Source: CAVZXS01 sp963779325
GTDB taxonomy: Bacteria > Bacteroidota > Bacteroidia > Chitinophagales > Chitinophagaceae
Length of the DNA: 64,000 nucleotides
Reading direction: 5' to 3'
Assembly: GCA_963779325.1 (NCBI GenBank)
Contig: CAVZXS010000037.1
Location: forward strand, 124,001 to 188,000
Position 1 is the first letter of the stretch, and the number at the start of each line of letters is the position of its first letter. This document shows, one piece after another, positions 16,595-26,769 of the stretch. The notes under the pieces are model-generated. The model worked only from the letters and a program-made list of their open reading frames with translations. It was not told the DNA's origin and did not search any database. The position numbers and the translations under genes are program-made.

Positions 16595-19500
16595 ATGAAA
16601 GTATACCAGGGCAAAAACAAGCAAAAAGACCTCTTTCAAATGCTTCCTCATGCTATTAACGCATTGAAAAAAAATATTATTGACCCTTTTTTCGGCTCGA
16701 CCGGCAACTTCAAAAACCCCAATGAAAAACTTCCTTTAAGGTCTGAGTTGTTTACGGAAGAACAGTTGGAGCACCATGCCGTGGCACTGGCAAAAAAGCA
16801 CAGCTTATTGTCTGCAAATCCGTCGGAGCAATTGTTGAAACGACTGGCCGAGAATGAAAGCATCCTGGTAGAGGTACACGCCATTTTAACGGAAAGTATA
16901 AAAAATAATATTGCCGTGGTTCCCGCTGCGGAGTGGCTTTTGGATAATTTCTACCTGATTGAAGAACAGATTTACACAGCTAAAAAACATTTACCCAAGG
17001 GTTACAGTATCGGTTTGCCGCAGTTATTGAAAGGACCTTCTGCCGGCTTGCCGCGTATTTATGATATAGCTGTTGAAATTATTTCACATAGTGACGGGCA
17101 TGTAACCCTAATCACACTGACCCGGTTTATTAATAGTTACCAGCAGGTAAATCATTTAAAATTGGGAGAATTATGGGCTATTCCAATCATGCTGCGGCTG
17201 GCTTTATTGGAAAACCTGCGCCGCCTTTCTATTCAAATATCTGTTGATATAGCAAATAAAGCCCTGGCCGCAAAATGGGCCGATGCTATGATGGAGGCTG
17301 TAGAGAATAATCCTAAGAATCTTGTATTGGTAATTGCGGACATGGTAAGAGATGAACCGCCGATGGAAAGCTCCTTTGTAGCAGAATTAACAAGGAAGTT
17401 GCAGGAAAACGGAAGTGCATTTACGCTGGCATTAAATTGGATAGAACAACGCCTGGCCGAAGAAGGGCAAAGCACCACTTTATTAATACAATTAGAGAAT
17501 CAGAAGCAGGCAGCTGACCAGGTATCAATCAGCAACAGTATTAGCAGTCTGCGTTTTTTAAGTACAACGGATTGGAGAGATTTTGTAGAGAGTACCGGCA
17601 TTGTGGAGCAGGTATTGCTCCGGGATATCGACGGTACTTATGGCAGAATGGACTTTCACACCCGTGACCAATACCGCCATGCTGTTGAAAGAATTGCCAA
17701 GAAAAGTGAATTATCAGAAAAGGAAGTGGCTGAAATGGCCATTCAATCAGCCATGAAAATGACTGAAATAAATATGGGTACGGGAACCGCACATGTAGGT
17801 TATTTTCTTATTGGTAAAGGAGTAACAAAAATTGAGAAGGAAGCGAAAATACTTTCTACCTTTAAAGAACGTTGTCAAAAAATTTTTAACAGGATACCTC
17901 TTGTTGCATACCTCGGAGGGATACTGCTCTTAACAACTTTTCTGAGCTTGGGGCTTGTTACTAAAGCTTACCGCGAAGGTTTGAATGATCGGATGCTGAT
18001 AGCGTTTAGTATTATTTTATTTTTAGCTGCCGGCCAATTAGTTACTGCGCTTATAAATTGGTTGACGACCATTTTAACTGAACCCTCTTTATTGCCGAGG
18101 ATGGATTTTTCAAAAGGTATACCTGATCAATGCCGTACTATGGTGGTGATTCCCACCATGCTTACTAACAGCGACGGCATTGCTGAGTTAGCAGAAAGCC
18201 TTGAAGTGAGATTCCTGGCGAACAGGGACGCCAATGTTTCTTTTGCTTTATTGACTGATTTAAAAGATGCGAAGGAAGAACACTTGGCGGAAGATGAGCA
18301 GTTGCTTGAATTGATTCAAAATAAAATAACAGCGCTCAACCGGAAATATGAAAGGCCGGGTGATGATACTTTTTTTCTTTTTCATAGACCCAGGCGCCTG
18401 AATAACCGCGATAAAATATGGATGGGTTATGAACGTAAACGCGGGAAATTAGAAGAATTAAACGCTTTGATACGGGGAAATGGGGAGAATTTTTTCTCAG
18501 TGATAGTTGGTGATGAAAAGATTTACACTTCTGTAAAATATATCATTACGCTTGATACCGATACACAATTACCACGAGATGCGGCCTGGAAAATGGTTGG
18601 TACTATGGCGCACCCGCTCAATCAACCTGTATATTCAGAAAAAAAGAAGAGAGTTGTAGAAGGTTATTCTATTCTGCAACCGAGAGTATCAAATAGCCTG
18701 CCCACTGCCCCCAGTTCTATTTACAGCAGGATACATGGTAATGAACCGGCCACTGATCCATATACAAGAGCTACTTCCGATGTGTACCAGGATCTTTTTA
18801 AGGAAGGATCATTTATTGGAAAAGGGATATATGAAGTAGAAACTTTTGAAAAAACGCTGAAAGGAAGATTCCCTGAAAACAGCATTTTAAGTCATGATCT
18901 CTTAGAAGGTTCTTATTCAAGAGCCGGTTTAATAACGGATGTACAGTTATATGAAGAATATCCATCATCTTACATCGCCGATATTCAAAGACGTCATCGC
19001 TGGATAAGAGGTGACTGGCAAATCGCCGGTTGGTTCACACCTTTCGTACCCTCAGCTAATAAACGACTGCATAAAAATCCGCTTTCAGCACTTTCAAGAT
19101 GGAAAATATTCGATAACATTCGTCGCAGTCTTATCCCTGTTTCATTGCTGGTCATTCTTTTAGCGGGGTGGATGGTTTTGGATAACCCTGTATTCTGGAG
19201 CTTAACAGTACCGGGAATAATATTTCTTCCAACGCTAATTAATTTTGCCTGGCAATTATTTCGCAAGCCTTCTGATGTTCTTTTTATTCAGCATTTGATT
19301 TACTCAAGCCGTTCTTTAAAAGACAATTTAATACAGCATATTATCAGCATCGCCTGTCTTCCTTATGAAGCATTCATTAATATGCATGCTATACTGGTTA
19401 CGATTTGGCGCATGCTTATTTCCGGAAAAAAATTATTGCAATGGAACCCGTCCGGTAATTACCGGTTTAATCCAAAAGGCATCATTAATCTATATAAGAA

Positions 19501-22500
19501 AATGTGGTTCGCGCCATTTTTATCTGTTATTGTTTTTGCTTTCCTGGTTTTTTATTTTCCGCTTGTACTGTTTACAGCATTCCCGTTTTTAGCAGCTTGG
19601 TTTGGTTCTCCTTTTATTGTTTGGTTAATAAGCCGTCCTTCCGCTGAGAAGAAAACAGTCCTGTCAGGCGATCAAACTATTTATCTTAGAAAGTTGGCAA
19701 GAAAAATATGGGGCTTTTTTGAAAACTTTGTTAGCAAAGAAGATAACTGGCTGCCGCCGGATAATTACCAGGAACACCCGGTGGAAAGAATTGCGCATCG
19801 CACTTCTCCTACCAATATAGGATTGTCGTTATTATCCAATCTTTCGGCCTGGGATTTTGGATACATCACTGATAGCATTCTTATTGAACGTACTTCCAAT
19901 ACATTGGATACCCTGCAACATATGGAGAAGTACCGGGGACATTTGTATAATTGGTACGACACTATTTCATTGGTACCGCTGGCACCAAGATATATATCTA
20001 CCGTTGACAGCGGAAATTTTGTTGGAAGCCTGTTGACGCTAAGACAAGGCCTCTTGAAAATACCCGATAATAAAATAATTCAGGAAAATATATTTGAAGG
20101 TTTTACAGATACAATCGGCATACTTATAGAAAAAACTCCGAATACCTCATTACTTAAGAAACTGCAGGAGGATATACATGAAAATTCTCGCTTACATATT
20201 GACAACGCAGGATCATTTAAAAATCATTTAGATAGCATCGATCAATCAGTTAAGGATATTCTTATAAAATTAAATCTTGACACAGGTGCCGAAGATGATT
20301 GGTGGGGGGAAAAATTGGTCATTCAAATAAAAAATATCAAACAGGATATCAGCACTTTTTTTCCCTGGTTGTTTTTACCGGCTACACCTTCAAAATTTGA
20401 ATTTCTTCTTTCTGATTTACCGGCTGTACCTACCCTAAATCAACTGGCAGGGCTTGAACAATCATTGTTGAATAAAATAATTAATTGTTACTATCCGGAA
20501 AACAGCGCTGAAGAATCAAAATGGCTTGACAATTTCAAATCAGCCATTAGCGAATCTGCAAGACGTGCCAAAGAAATGATACTGAGAGTAGCCCGACTCG
20601 AACTAAAATGCCGGGAACTTTCCGTTATTGATTTTGATTTTCTATTTGACAAAGCACAACACCTGCTTGCCATAGGTTACAACGCAGATGAACACCGCAG
20701 AGACAATAGCTTCTACGATCTGCTTGCTTCGGAAGCAAGACTGGCAAGTTTTATTGCCATTGCACAGGGCAAATTGCCGCAACAAAGCTGGTTTGCATTG
20801 GGCAGGCAATTGACTAATGCGGGTACCACACCTATTCTTTTATCCTGGAGCGGATCTATGTTTGAATACCTGATGCCGTTGCTGGTAATGCCATCTTATG
20901 AAAATACGTTGCTTGATCAAACGTATAAAGCTGTTATTCAAAAACAAATTGATTATGGTAAAAAACGCGGCGTACCATGGGGCATTTCGGAGTCAGGTTA
21001 TAATATGGTTGATGCTAATCTCAATTATCAATACCGGGCATTTGGAATACCGGGGCTTGGGTTTAAACGTGGATTAGGGGAAGACCTTGTGATTGCACCT
21101 TATGCAACTATGATGGCATTAATGATAGCGCCGGAAGATGCTTATGATAACCTTCGGGTAATGAAAGACAAGGGCTTTGAAGGTAAATATGGTTTTTATG
21201 AAGCAATTGATTATACAACATCCCGATTATTGCGAAGAACTGCACATACGGTTATCAGATCTTTTATGGCGCATCACCAGGGCATGGCTTTATTATCTAT
21301 AACGTACCTGCTTTGTGATAAACCCATGCAGAAACGTTTTGAATCACATGAACAGGTAAAATCCGCTTTATTATTACTGCAGGAAAGAATACCGAGAGTT
21401 ACTGCATTCTACTCACCTGCAGTGCATGAAGCTGATATAAGTATTACGCCAAGTGGAAGCGAATCAATGCGTGTGATCAATACTCCCCATACGCCTATTC
21501 CTGAAGTACAGTTGTTATCTAACGGTCGTTATCATGTAATGGTTACTAATTCGGGCGGCGGTTACAGCCGCTGGAAAAACATTGCACTTACCCGCTGGAG
21601 GGAAGACTGCACTTGTGATAATTGGGGAACGTTTTGCTATTTACGTGACCTCGATAGCAATGGAAGCTGGTCTACTGCTTTTCAACCCGGCTTAAAAGAA
21701 GGCGATAATTATGAAGCCGTATTTTCTCAGGGCCGTGCAGAATTTCGCCGCAGGGATTATTTACTGGAAACACATACTGAAATCATAGTATCGCCTGAGG
21801 ATGATATAGAATTAAGAAGAATTCATATTACCAACCGTTCACGCAAAAGAAGATTTATTGAAATAACCAGCTATGCAGAAATAGTATTAGCGCATCAAAT
21901 GACGGATCAATCGCATCCTGCTTTCAGCAATCTTTTTATTCAGACAGAAATTAACGAACACCGGCATGCAATTATTTGTTCACGACGGCCAAGATCGGCG
22001 GATGAGCACAATCCCCGGATGTTTCATTTAATGAAAGTGCATGATGCGGAAATACAACAGGTGTCTTACGAAACAGACAGGGCAGAATTTATAGGAAGAG
22101 GTAATACTATTAACGAACCCGGTGTTTTAAAACAGGGAAATAAATTATCGGGTAGCAGTGGCTCTGTGCTTGACCCGGTTGTTTCTATACAATACCGTAT
22201 CTATATTGAACCGCATGAATCAGCTACCATTGATATGATCTTTGGTATTGCAGAAACAAAAGAAGGATGTAATATATTGATAGAAAAATACCAGGACAGG
22301 AATTTTGCGAACCGCGGGCTTGAGTTAGCCTGGACACATAACCAGGTTATAATGAGACAAATTAATGCGGCAGAAGCGGACGCACAGTTATATAATAAGC
22401 TGGCCAACTCAATCATTTTTGCGAATGCTTCATTGCGTGCAGACCCATCCGTCATTATAAAAAATCATCGGGGACAATCCGGCTTATGGAGTTACTCTAT

Positions 22501-25372
22501 TTCCGGTGATTTACCGATTGTTCTTTTACAAATAGAAGATGTAACCAATGTAGAATTGGTACGACAGTTGGTACAGGCACATGCGTATTGGCGCCAGAAA
22601 GGTTTGATTGTTGACCTGGTGATATGGAATGATGATCACGGTGGATACAGGCAGGAGTTGCATGACCGTATACACGGATTGGCGGACCCTGCTATTACAG
22701 CTGATCTGAAGGATAAGCCGGGAGGAATATTTATTCGTTCCGCTGATCAGATATCCAATGAAGACAGGATATTATTTCAAACAGTGGCACATGTAGTGAT
22801 CTCAGATCGTTTGGGAACACTGGAGGAACAGATCAACAGGGGTAATAAATTAAAAAATTCTATTCCTTATTTTACTCCGGGTAAATTACATACCGCAGTA
22901 AATATTCCTTCCGTAACAAAACTTTTGATGCCTGAAGAATTACAATTCTTCAATGGCATCGGCGGGTTTTCAAAAAACGGAAAGGAGTATATTATTCAAA
23001 CAACAGCATCTAAAAAAACAGAAGCTCCCTGGATTAATGTATTGGGGAATCCTCAATTCGGAACCATCGTGACTGAAAGCGGTATGTCTTACACTTGGGT
23101 GGATAATGCGCACGGTATAAGGCTTACACCCTGGAACAACGATCCTGTTACTGATTTAAAAGGAGAAGCATTTTACCTGCGAGACGAAGAGAGTGGAAAA
23201 TTCTGGTCTCCTTCCCCGCTTCCCTGCGGTGGCGATTCGGCGTATATAACAAAGCATGGATTCGGTTATAGTGTGTTTGATCATATCGAGGAAGGCATTG
23301 CATCCACTATGACTGTATATGTAGACAGGGATGCTCCTGTAAAATTTATTGTTATCAATATCCATAATAATTCCAACAGGATCAGGCGTATTTCCGCGAC
23401 GGGTTACGTGGAATGGGTATTAGGTGATATACGATCAAAATACCAGATGCATACCATCACCGAAATGGATGTACGCAGCGGATCCATTCTTGCAAAGAAT
23501 GCATACAGTCCTGAGTTTGAAAAAAGGGTTGCTTTTTTTGATGTAAATGATGATAACAGAACTTTTACTACTGACCGGGCAGAGTTTATAGGAAGAAACG
23601 GAACGCTTGCCAAACCTGAAGCTATGAACAGGACTAAACTATCAGGAAAAATTGGTGCAGCTTTAGATCCCTGTGCTGCTTTACAGGTTTCATTTGAACT
23701 GGCAGAAGATGAAGAAAAAGAAATAATATTTCGTCTTGGTGCAGGTAAAAACATTAAAAATACACTGGCGATTATACAACTATTTGAAGGTACACAGGCT
23801 GCAAAAAATGCATTGGAAAAAGTAAGAAAATATTGGGAAGAAGCTTTAGGCGCTGTTCAAATAGAAACACCGGATGCCGCTACCAATATACTCGCTAATG
23901 GTTGGCTGAATTACCAGACATTGGCATGTCGTATTTGGGCCAGAAGCGGATTTTATCAATCGGGGGGCGCCTTCGGTTTCAGGGACCAGTTGCAGGATGT
24001 ATTATCGCTTTTACATACCAAACCGAATCTTGCAAGAGAACAAATTCTTTTATGTGCTTCAAGGCAATTTAAGGAAGGAGATGTGCAGCATTGGTGGCAT
24101 CCGCCGAAGGGGCGAGGGGTTCGCACTACCTGCTCCGATGATTACCTTTGGTTACCTTTCGTCGCTGCAAAATATATAACCGTTACAGGCGACCGCGAGA
24201 TATTAGATGAGAATATCCCTTTTTTGGAGGGTCGCTTATTGAATGCATTTGAAGAATCTTATTATGATCTTCCTATCAGGTCTGATATTTCCGCGAACTT
24301 TTACGAGCATTGCGTAAAAGCAATTGAACACGGTCTGAGATTTGGTGAACATGGATTGCCATTGATCGGTTCGGGAGACTGGAACGATGGCATGGATAAA
24401 GTGGGGCAGCATGGCAAAGGCGAAAGTGTATGGCTTGCCTTTTTCCTGTACGATATCCTTGTACGTTTTGAAGAAATAGCCTTGTTGAAAAATGACAACC
24501 TTTTTGCGCAGGAATGCAGTAAACAGGCCGGTATACTTCGTATAAATATCAACAAACATGCATGGGATGGTGAATGGTACCGTCGTGCCTACTTTGATGA
24601 TGGACTGCCACTCGGTTCCAAGCAGAATGAAGAATGCAAAATAGATTCAATAGCACAAAGCTGGTCTGTATTATCAAAAGGCGGTGAACCGAACCGTTCC
24701 ATAATGGCCATAGAGTCTGCAGGCAAATATTTGATTCGTAAAGAAGATGGACTGATACAATTATTTGATCCGCCTTTTGATAAATCAGACTTGAACCCGG
24801 GTTATATAAAAGGCTACGTTCCGGGAGTAAGAGAAAACGGCGGTCAATACACCCATGCGGCTATCTGGTTAGTGATGGCCTTTGCTTCGCTGGGCGACAG
24901 GAAACGAACTTGGGAGTTACTAAAAATGATCAACCCGGTAAATCGAGGAAACAATGCAGAAAAAAATGAGGTTTATAAAGTAGAACCTTATGTAATGGCC
25001 GCGGACGTATATGCAGAACCTAAACATAAAGGCCGTGGCGGCTGGACCTGGTATACCGGCTCCGCCGGCTGGATGTATCAATTGATCATAGAATCTTTTA
25101 TAGGTCTTCACCGAAAAGGAGATAGTTTAAGTTTCTCACCCTGCATACCCCCTGAATGGAATTCTTTAAAGCTGACATACCTTTTTCACAACACTCTTTA
25201 TCGTATTGAATTCGTACAATCACAAAAGGGAAATATGTCTGCAGCCAAATTAATTATTGATGGAATAGAGGAAAATAAATCGAGCATTTCTCTTATTAAT
25301 GATGGTAAAACTCATGATGTAATGTTTTTTATGGCGCAAGAAAATGTCCAACCCGTCCTAAAAAATGCTTAG
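16595..25372 (+). CDS. Cyclic beta-1,2-glucan synthase (GT84-GH189-GH94)
   Basis: A 2925-residue inner-membrane enzyme that should build, cyclise and length-trim beta-1,2-glucan from UDP-glucose. The N-terminal helical region is followed by two membrane helices (about 432-492). The glycosyltransferase family 84 domain shows YIITLDTDTQLPRDAAWKM at about 650 and QRRHRWIRGDWQ at about 800. More helices follow (about 845-1018). The middle GH189-like cyclisation domain includes YNWYDTISLVPLAP (about 1118), WGISESGYNMVDANLNYQY (about 1465) and MAHHQGMALL. The C-terminal GH94 phosphorylase-like part contains GAFGFRDQLQDVL and GSGDWNDGMDKVGQ (about 2592). Length matches proteobacterial NdvB/Cgs proteins. 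I chose ATG 16595; an upstream TTG at 16568 is in frame. No export or modification gene is adjacent. Confidence 0.93.
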   Translation: MKVYQGKNKQKDLFQMLPHAINALKKNIIDPFFGSTGNFKNPNEKLPLRSELFTEEQLEHHAVALAKKHSLLSANPSEQLLKRLAENESILVEVHAILTESIKNNIAVVPAAEWLLDNFYLIEEQIYTAKKHLPKGYSIGLPQLLKGPSAGLPRIYDIAVEIISHSDGHVTLITLTRFINSYQQVNHLKLGELWAIPIMLRLALLENLRRLSIQISVDIANKALAAKWADAMMEAVENNPKNLVLVIADMVRDEPPMESSFVAELTRKLQENGSAFTLALNWIEQRLAEEGQSTTLLIQLENQKQAADQVSISNSISSLRFLSTTDWRDFVESTGIVEQVLLRDIDGTYGRMDFHTRDQYRHAVERIAKKSELSEKEVAEMAIQSAMKMTEINMGTGTAHVGYFLIGKGVTKIEKEAKILSTFKERCQKIFNRIPLVAYLGGILLLTTFLSLGLVTKAYREGLNDRMLIAFSIILFLAAGQLVTALINWLTTILTEPSLLPRMDFSKGIPDQCRTMVVIPTMLTNSDGIAELAESLEVRFLANRDANVSFALLTDLKDAKEEHLAEDEQLLELIQNKITALNRKYERPGDDTFFLFHRPRRLNNRDKIWMGYERKRGKLEELNALIRGNGENFFSVIVGDEKIYTSVKYIITLDTDTQLPRDAAWKMVGTMAHPLNQPVYSEKKKRVVEGYSILQPRVSNSLPTAPSSIYSRIHGNEPATDPYTRATSDVYQDLFKEGSFIGKGIYEVETFEKTLKGRFPENSILSHDLLEGSYSRAGLITDVQLYEEYPSSYIADIQRRHRWIRGDWQIAGWFTPFVPSANKRLHKNPLSALSRWKIFDNIRRSLIPVSLLVILLAGWMVLDNPVFWSLTVPGIIFLPTLINFAWQLFRKPSDVLFIQHLIYSSRSLKDNLIQHIISIACLPYEAFINMHAILVTIWRMLISGKKLLQWNPSGNYRFNPKGIINLYKKMWFAPFLSVIVFAFLVFYFPLVLFTAFPFLAAWFGSPFIVWLISRPSAEKKTVLSGDQTIYLRKLARKIWGFFENFVSKEDNWLPPDNYQEHPVERIAHRTSPTNIGLSLLSNLSAWDFGYITDSILIERTSNTLDTLQHMEKYRGHLYNWYDTISLVPLAPRYISTVDSGNFVGSLLTLRQGLLKIPDNKIIQENIFEGFTDTIGILIEKTPNTSLLKKLQEDIHENSRLHIDNAGSFKNHLDSIDQSVKDILIKLNLDTGAEDDWWGEKLVIQIKNIKQDISTFFPWLFLPATPSKFEFLLSDLPAVPTLNQLAGLEQSLLNKIINCYYPENSAEESKWLDNFKSAISESARRAKEMILRVARLELKCRELSVIDFDFLFDKAQHLLAIGYNADEHRRDNSFYDLLASEARLASFIAIAQGKLPQQSWFALGRQLTNAGTTPILLSWSGSMFEYLMPLLVMPSYENTLLDQTYKAVIQKQIDYGKKRGVPWGISESGYNMVDANLNYQYRAFGIPGLGFKRGLGEDLVIAPYATMMALMIAPEDAYDNLRVMKDKGFEGKYGFYEAIDYTTSRLLRRTAHTVIRSFMAHHQGMALLSITYLLCDKPMQKRFESHEQVKSALLLLQERIPRVTAFYSPAVHEADISITPSGSESMRVINTPHTPIPEVQLLSNGRYHVMVTNSGGGYSRWKNIALTRWREDCTCDNWGTFCYLRDLDSNGSWSTAFQPGLKEGDNYEAVFSQGRAEFRRRDYLLETHTEIIVSPEDDIELRRIHITNRSRKRRFIEITSYAEIVLAHQMTDQSHPAFSNLFIQTEINEHRHAIICSRRPRSADEHNPRMFHLMKVHDAEIQQVSYETDRAEFIGRGNTINEPGVLKQGNKLSGSSGSVLDPVVSIQYRIYIEPHESATIDMIFGIAETKEGCNILIEKYQDRNFANRGLELAWTHNQVIMRQINAAEADAQLYNKLANSIIFANASLRADPSVIIKNHRGQSGLWSYSISGDLPIVLLQIEDVTNVELVRQLVQAHAYWRQKGLIVDLVIWNDDHGGYRQELHDRIHGLADPAITADLKDKPGGIFIRSADQISNEDRILFQTVAHVVISDRLGTLEEQINRGNKLKNSIPYFTPGKLHTAVNIPSVTKLLMPEELQFFNGIGGFSKNGKEYIIQTTASKKTEAPWINVLGNPQFGTIVTESGMSYTWVDNAHGIRLTPWNNDPVTDLKGEAFYLRDEESGKFWSPSPLPCGGDSAYITKHGFGYSVFDHIEEGIASTMTVYVDRDAPVKFIVINIHNNSNRIRRISATGYVEWVLGDIRSKYQMHTITEMDVRSGSILAKNAYSPEFEKRVAFFDVNDDNRTFTTDRAEFIGRNGTLAKPEAMNRTKLSGKIGAALDPCAALQVSFELAEDEEKEIIFRLGAGKNIKNTLAIIQLFEGTQAAKNALEKVRKYWEEALGAVQIETPDAATNILANGWLNYQTLACRIWARSGFYQSGGAFGFRDQLQDVLSLLHTKPNLAREQILLCASRQFKEGDVQHWWHPPKGRGVRTTCSDDYLWLPFVAAKYITVTGDREILDENIPFLEGRLLNAFEESYYDLPIRSDISANFYEHCVKAIEHGLRFGEHGLPLIGSGDWNDGMDKVGQHGKGESVWLAFFLYDILVRFEEIALLKNDNLFAQECSKQAGILRININKHAWDGEWYRRAYFDDGLPLGSKQNEECKIDSIAQSWSVLSKGGEPNRSIMAIESAGKYLIRKEDGLIQLFDPPFDKSDLNPGYIKGYVPGVRENGGQYTHAAIWLVMAFASLGDRKRTWELLKMINPVNRGNNAEKNEVYKVEPYVMAADVYAEPKHKGRGGWTWYTGSAGWMYQLIIESFIGLHRKGDSLSFSPCIPPEWNSLKLTYLFHNTLYRIEFVQSQKGNMSAAKLIIDGIEENKSSISLINDGKTHDVMFFMAQENVQPVLKNA

Positions 25373-25416
25373 TAACGGAACTTACAACAACTATTGACAT
25401 TAAACTTTCCATGATG

Positions 25417-25451
25417 CGGTTCGAACCGGACTGTCCGGTGCATAACACCGG
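25417..25451. repeat. Three chained palindromes after the glucan synthase gene
   Basis: CGGTTCGAACCG (25417-25428), CCGGACTGTCCGG (25426-25438) and CCGGTGcataaCACCGG (25435-25451) overlap each other end to end. Each is perfect. Only one can fold at a time, or alternately the first and third together. The third could be a weak terminator (followed by CTTTCATT). Located 45 bp after the stop codon. Confidence 0.65.
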
Positions 25452-25533
25452 CTTTCATTAACCTCAATTAAGATTTTTATTCAGGCTAAATGCTGCTTAT
25501 TTAATTTCTATCGTCTATCCGGTTTTATGAGAT

Positions 25534-25541
25534 TATATTTG
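25534..25541 (+). promoter_or_regulatory. Candidate -7 box for the alcohol dehydrogenase gene
   Basis: TATATTTG fits TAnnTTTG and is followed by C, as often seen; it lies 21 bp before the start codon. No good -33 box is visible at 19 bp spacing. Confidence 0.4.
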
Positions 25542-25562
25542 CTTCACTTAAAATAAATTTAT

Positions 25563-26606
25563 ATGACTTCAACTAAATCATACGCCGCCCAAAGTGCCGC
25601 GACCCCGCTTGCTCCATGGACTTTTGACAGAAGAGACCCCAAACCGCATGATGTACAGATAGAAATTTTATACTGCGGTGTTTGCCACAGCGATTTGCAC
25701 ACCGCACGTAATGAATGGGGTAATGCCATTTACCCGGTTGTACCGGGACATGAAATTGTTGGCCGGGTCACAGCTATTGGAGATCATGTAAAGAAATTTA
25801 AAGTAGGCGAACTCGCAGGTATAGGTTGCCTGGTAGACAGTTGCAGGGAATGTAATAATTGTAAAGACGGTCAGGAACAATATTGCACCGGCGGCGCTGT
25901 ATTTTCTTACGGCAGCCCCGAGAAAGACGGCAGCGGTATTACACATGGCGGCTACAGTAAAATGATATTGGCGCACGAAGATTTTGTGTTACACATTTCT
26001 GATAAGCAACCATTAGAAGCCATTGCACCTTTGCTTTGCGCCGGCATTACTACTTATTCGCCATTGCGCCATTGGAAAATTGGTAAAGGACACAAAGTGG
26101 GTATACTTGGATTGGGCGGTCTCGGACATATGGGTGTAAAGATTGCGGTAGCGATGGGTGCGGAAGTAACCATGCTAAGTCATACCGCTTCAAAAGCCGC
26201 TGATGCAAAACGCTTGGGTGCACATAAATTTATATTAACGACAGATGAAGCGCAAGCAAAATCAGTAGCTAATTATTTTGATTTTATTTTAGATACCGTT
26301 TCCGCAGTACATGATTATAATTTTTATTTGGGTATGTTGACGACAAACGGAACTATGGTTTGCGTAGGCGTTCCGCCACCCGTACCGCCTGTGGCTGCGT
26401 TCAATCTTATTTTTCACAGGAGAAGTTTAGCCGGTTCATTAATTGGCGGCTTACCCGAAACACAGGAAATGCTTGACTATTGCGCCGAAAATAATATTGT
26501 AAGCGATGTGGAAGTGATTGCTATGAAAGACATTAATGAAGCTTATGAAAGAATGTTGAAAGGAGATGTGCGCTACAGGTTTGTAATTGATATGGCGACG
26601 CTGTAG
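25563..26606 (+). CDS. NAD(P)-dependent zinc alcohol dehydrogenase, YahK/CAD type
   Basis: The 347-residue medium-chain dehydrogenase has the catalytic-zinc site CGVCHSDLHTARNEWG (about residues 38-53) with PGHEIVGRV, and the structural-zinc cysteines in GCLVDSCRECNNCKDGQEQYC. The Rossmann motif is GLGGLGHMGVKIAVAMGAEV. Such enzymes reduce a wide range of aldehydes with NADPH; the IGxLVDSCxxCxxCxxGxEQYC pattern is that of the cinnamyl alcohol dehydrogenase/YahK group. It follows the glucan synthase on the same strand but with an own -7 box, so it is probably independent. Physiological substrate unknown. Confidence 0.94.
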   Translation: MTSTKSYAAQSAATPLAPWTFDRRDPKPHDVQIEILYCGVCHSDLHTARNEWGNAIYPVVPGHEIVGRVTAIGDHVKKFKVGELAGIGCLVDSCRECNNCKDGQEQYCTGGAVFSYGSPEKDGSGITHGGYSKMILAHEDFVLHISDKQPLEAIAPLLCAGITTYSPLRHWKIGKGHKVGILGLGGLGHMGVKIAVAMGAEVTMLSHTASKAADAKRLGAHKFILTTDEAQAKSVANYFDFILDTVSAVHDYNFYLGMLTTNGTMVCVGVPPPVPPVAAFNLIFHRRSLAGSLIGGLPETQEMLDYCAENNIVSDVEVIAMKDINEAYERMLKGDVRYRFVIDMATL

Positions 26607-26628
26607 ATTTATTAGTGATGAATGATGA

Positions 26629-26659
26629 ATTGGCAATTAGCGATAGGCAATATGCAAAT
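26629..26659. repeat. Dispersed 31-nt repeat, copy 1
   Basis: Matches 47189-47219 at 27 of 31 positions (shared core AATTGGCAATnAGCnATAGG). Lies just after the alcohol dehydrogenase gene. Confidence 0.6.
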
Positions 26660-26691
26660 ATTACCCTAAGTTATCCTAAAAATTTCGTTTG

Positions 26692-26733
26692 ATATAATAG
26701 TAGGCGATAAGACGAGAAGGCGGAAAGATTTTG
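26692..26733. repeat. Dispersed 42-nt repeat, copy 1
   Basis: GATATAATAG, a short variable part, then TAAGACGAGAAGnCGGAAAG and ATTTT recurs at 62667-62705 with one substitution in the long block and a 3-nt gap. Here only the left half of the longer palindrome seen at 62651-62764 is present. Confidence 0.65.
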
Positions 26734-26769
26734 TTTTGTACCTTACCCTTATTTTTTGTAAATTGTGAA

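Noticed and set aside
24236..24559. Minus-strand frames of 84-107 residues inside the glucan synthase gene
   Set aside because: They are antisense shadows of the GH94 domain coding sequence, rich in Phe, Tyr and Ile, and overlap each other in two frames.
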